Positions 62,517 to 64,000 of a stretch of 64,000 nucleotides of DNA are shown here, piece after piece (within the stretch, counting starts at the first letter, position 1; the number at the start of each line of letters is the position of its first letter). The DNA is from JBFWNG01 sp050251195 (GTDB lineage Bacteria > Bdellovibrionota_B > Oligoflexia > Oligoflexales > Oligoflexaceae), in the NCBI GenBank assembly GCA_050251195.1, contig JBFWNG010000006.1:204329-268328 (forward strand). Direction: 5' to 3'. The notes under the pieces were generated by a model. The model was not told the origin of the DNA, searched no databases, and saw nothing but the letters and a program-made list of their open reading frames with translations. The position numbers and the translations under genes are program-made.

Positions 62517-63645
62517 GCACCACCCCGCGCTCCCGCAAGAACTCCCGGATCACCTTCGCGCCGTGGATATGGGGGTCTTTCGTCAAACCTGCAGCCAACC
62601 TGGCCAACTCATGAAGGGTCGCCTCGCGCGTCGGCGTCGATTGCGCTAGAGCGCCCAGATGAGACGCCAAGTCCTCGACCTTGAAGGATTGAATAAATTC
62701 TTCAACTATTTTACGTCCCGCGACGAGATTAACGAGACTTATGTAGGGCAACCTTACTAGCCTCTTTGCCAAAAAGAACGTCAGCGGACTTCCCATATAA
62801 AGCACCGCCAGCGGCGTTTTCAAAAGACCGCATTCCAGAGTCGCCGTTCCCGACGCCACCAAAGCTGCATCCACGTTCGCCATGAGCGCGAGGCTTTGCC
62901 CGGGAACGACGGTGACGTCTGGCAACGTCCCAAGGCTCTCAAACAGTTCGAGGCTAACGCTCGGCGCCCGCGACACGGCATAGGCATAGGCAGAACTCGT
63001 GCTTTGCATCTGCTCGATGACTTTTCGAATAACGGGAATGTTGCGCGACACCTCTGAATTGCGCGAACCGGGAAAAAAGCCAATAACAGGCTTGTCGCTG
63101 GGCAGGCTAAAATCCTTGCGACCAAGCCCCAACTTTTCCAGCCGGTTCATCTGAGGCGTTCCAACGTAATGGAAGTTTACTCCGTGCTCCTTAAAGAACG
63201 TCTCCTCGAACGGCATGATACCCAAGACCACGTCGGTGACTCGCCGAAGTTTTTCAACCCGTTTCTGACCCCAAGCCCAAAGCTGCGGCGCCACATATTG
63301 AATAACCGGCACCCCTTCCCTCTTGAGGTCTTCAGCCCACCTCAAGTGAAATCCAGGATAATCGACCAAAATCACGAAATCCGGCTTGAGCCTCCGCACT
63401 TGCTCCGTCATGGACGCTTTAAACCGCACGAAAAACGGCAGCTTCCCCACAACCTCGGAAAAACCCATCACAGAAAGATCTTTGATCGACGCCAACGGAA
63501 TAACGCCTTCCGCCTCTGCCGCGGGCCCGACAATACCGTACGCTTGATATCCAGGTAACTCAGCCTTCAAAGCCCGAGCAAGATCAGCGGCCAACAAATC
63601 GCCCGACGGCTCGCCGCATGAGATGATGTAATTACGAGTCTTCAA
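62491..63645 (-). CDS. lpxB: lipid-A-disaccharide synthase
   Basis: 384 residues, normal LpxB length. GT19 motifs: SCGEPSGDLLAADLARAL at the start, VDYPGFHLRWA, YVAPQLWAWGQKR and the C-terminal SGTATLEC with LVAGRKIVEEF. It joins UDP-diacylglucosamine and lipid X to form the lipid A disaccharide at the inner membrane. The last ~10 residues (DPSLRSG) are coded by the dispersed repeat, so the C-terminus seems to have been changed by repeat insertion. Confidence 0.95.
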   Translation of the reverse strand: MKTRNYIISCGEPSGDLLAADLARALKAELPGYQAYGIVGPAAEAEGVIPLASIKDLSVMGFSEVVGKLPFFVRFKASMTEQVRRLKPDFVILVDYPGFHLRWAEDLKREGVPVIQYVAPQLWAWGQKRVEKLRRVTDVVLGIMPFEETFFKEHGVNFHYVGTPQMNRLEKLGLGRKDFSLPSDKPVIGFFPGSRNSEVSRNIPVIRKVIEQMQSTSSAYAYAVSRAPSVSLELFESLGTLPDVTVVPGQSLALMANVDAALVASGTATLECGLLKTPLAVLYMGSPLTFFLAKRLVRLPYISLVNLVAGRKIVEEFIQSFKVEDLASHLGALAQSTPTREATLHELARLAAGLTKDPHIHGAKVIREFLRERGVVQDPSLRSG

Positions 63646-63721
63646 AAATCAGGCCTCTTTTCACTACCTTGAAGCCCGATTGTACGACAAATTCACTCCC
63701 CTGCCACCCCAAAATAATTAT

Positions 63722-63866
63722 TGGGCGTTCGACTGTCCCCTTAATTCCGAATTGTTGGGCGTTCGACTGTCCCCTTAATTCGCTCGACTGTCCCCTTAAT
63801 TCGCTCGACTGTCCCCTTAATTCGCTCGACTGTCCCCTTAATTCGTTCGACTGTCACTTTAATTCT
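63722..63866. repeat. 21-bp tandem array (TCGACTGTCCCCTTAATTCGC)
   Basis: Two longer units with GGGCGT at 63723 and 63757, then four contiguous 21-bp units from about 63781 to 63864, the last one mutated. It occupies most of the 327-bp gene-free stretch 63646-63972, with nothing else found except the start region of the last gene. The 21-bp step keeps frames open, so an apparent repeat ORF is not a gene. Confidence 0.88.
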
Positions 63867-63972
63867 ATTCGCATGAGCATAATGGGATGGTCCAGCCGCA
63901 TTTGAAAAACCGGCTTCTATGAGCCATAGTTAATGAACTGCTTCTATTAACTAATTCAATGCGGAGGACCAC

Positions 63973-64000
63973 ATGCAAGTTTCTATTATCGGAATTGATT
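63973..64000 (+). CDS. start of a possible IS110-type transposase (3' end outside window)
   Basis: Only MQVSIIGID is visible, after GGAGG at 63963-63967. IS110-family transposases commonly begin with a V..IGIDLAK motif where the first Asp is part of the DEDD active site, which these residues would fit. The evidence is thin as only nine residues are seen. Confidence 0.4.

Noticed and set aside
63669..63905. Repetitive frame (PLNSLDC units) near the end
   Set aside because: Open because of the 21-bp array; no RBS or non-repeat domain.

Overview
The window is about 64 kb of a Gram-negative chromosome of roughly 48-50% G+C. LpxB, outer-membrane barrel proteins and many lipobox signal peptides show an outer membrane. 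A compact gliding-motility-type (Agl/Glt) operon, a TIGR02147-family protein, DUF222/HNH-type genes, many receiver-TPR proteins and several secreted proteases suggest a predatory or gliding lineage related to Bdellovibrionota (Oligoflexia) or Myxococcota. This placement comes from gene content only. No rRNA or tRNA gene and no CRISPR array was seen.

Layout. 1-4071 (+): end of a Bat-type operon (DUF58, two VWA proteins) followed by two coupled, highly divergent CheZ-like proteins. 4237-5241: a truncated HNH-family gene between two related hairpins. 5362-8449: a coiled-coil protein, a PLP enzyme, a serine recombinase and an M23 lipoprotein. 8571-19139 (-): one long operon for a proton-driven trans-envelope machine (TolQ-like, two ExbD-like, OM barrel, three TPR proteins, FHA/TonB-like protein). 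19351-22039 (+): an orphan nuoB coupled to a receiver-like/GHKL protein, then icd. 22096-22765: a head-to-head inverted pair of four-helix-bundle genes. 22967-26394 (-): VOC and TIGR02147 genes, then a J-domain/Rieske/DUF983 cluster and a HAMP membrane protein. 26572-32521: a lipoprotein with unusual heme-like motifs, DedA, DoxX, a receiver-TPR protein, an atypical murA and era. 32612-35986 (-): a secreted three-gene cassette including a thioredoxin-C13 peptidase fusion and an HExxH protein. 36186-39223 (-): small membrane proteins and an orphan oligopeptide-binding protein. 39393-44450 (+): thermolysin-like protease with PilZ protein, an ADP-ribosyltransferase-like lipoprotein, and a sigma/putative anti-sigma pair. 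44498-54412: SDR, M14 peptidase, pseudo-receiver TPR protein, DUF4360-like protein, CHASE2-SpoIIE phosphatase, EI24-type protein, recA. 54620-63645 (-): a low-complexity repeat protein, a VWA lipoprotein, an Fbp-type ABC importer and lpxB. The window ends in a 21-bp tandem array and the first codons of a possible IS110-type transposase.

Repeats are a strong theme. They include a 90-bp palindromic element in two nearly identical copies (41531 and 54515) with a third relative at 24211, clusters of a GTCATCCTGA-type intergenic repeat (8461, 54462, 62335) and coding minisatellites. The most unusual protein findings are the lipoprotein ADP-ribosyltransferase (41935-42696), the thioredoxin-C13 peptidase fusion (32612-33934), MurA with the catalytic Cys replaced by Asp and the catalytic Lys by Ser, and the CheZ-like pair that shares a C-terminal acidic-aromatic tail.
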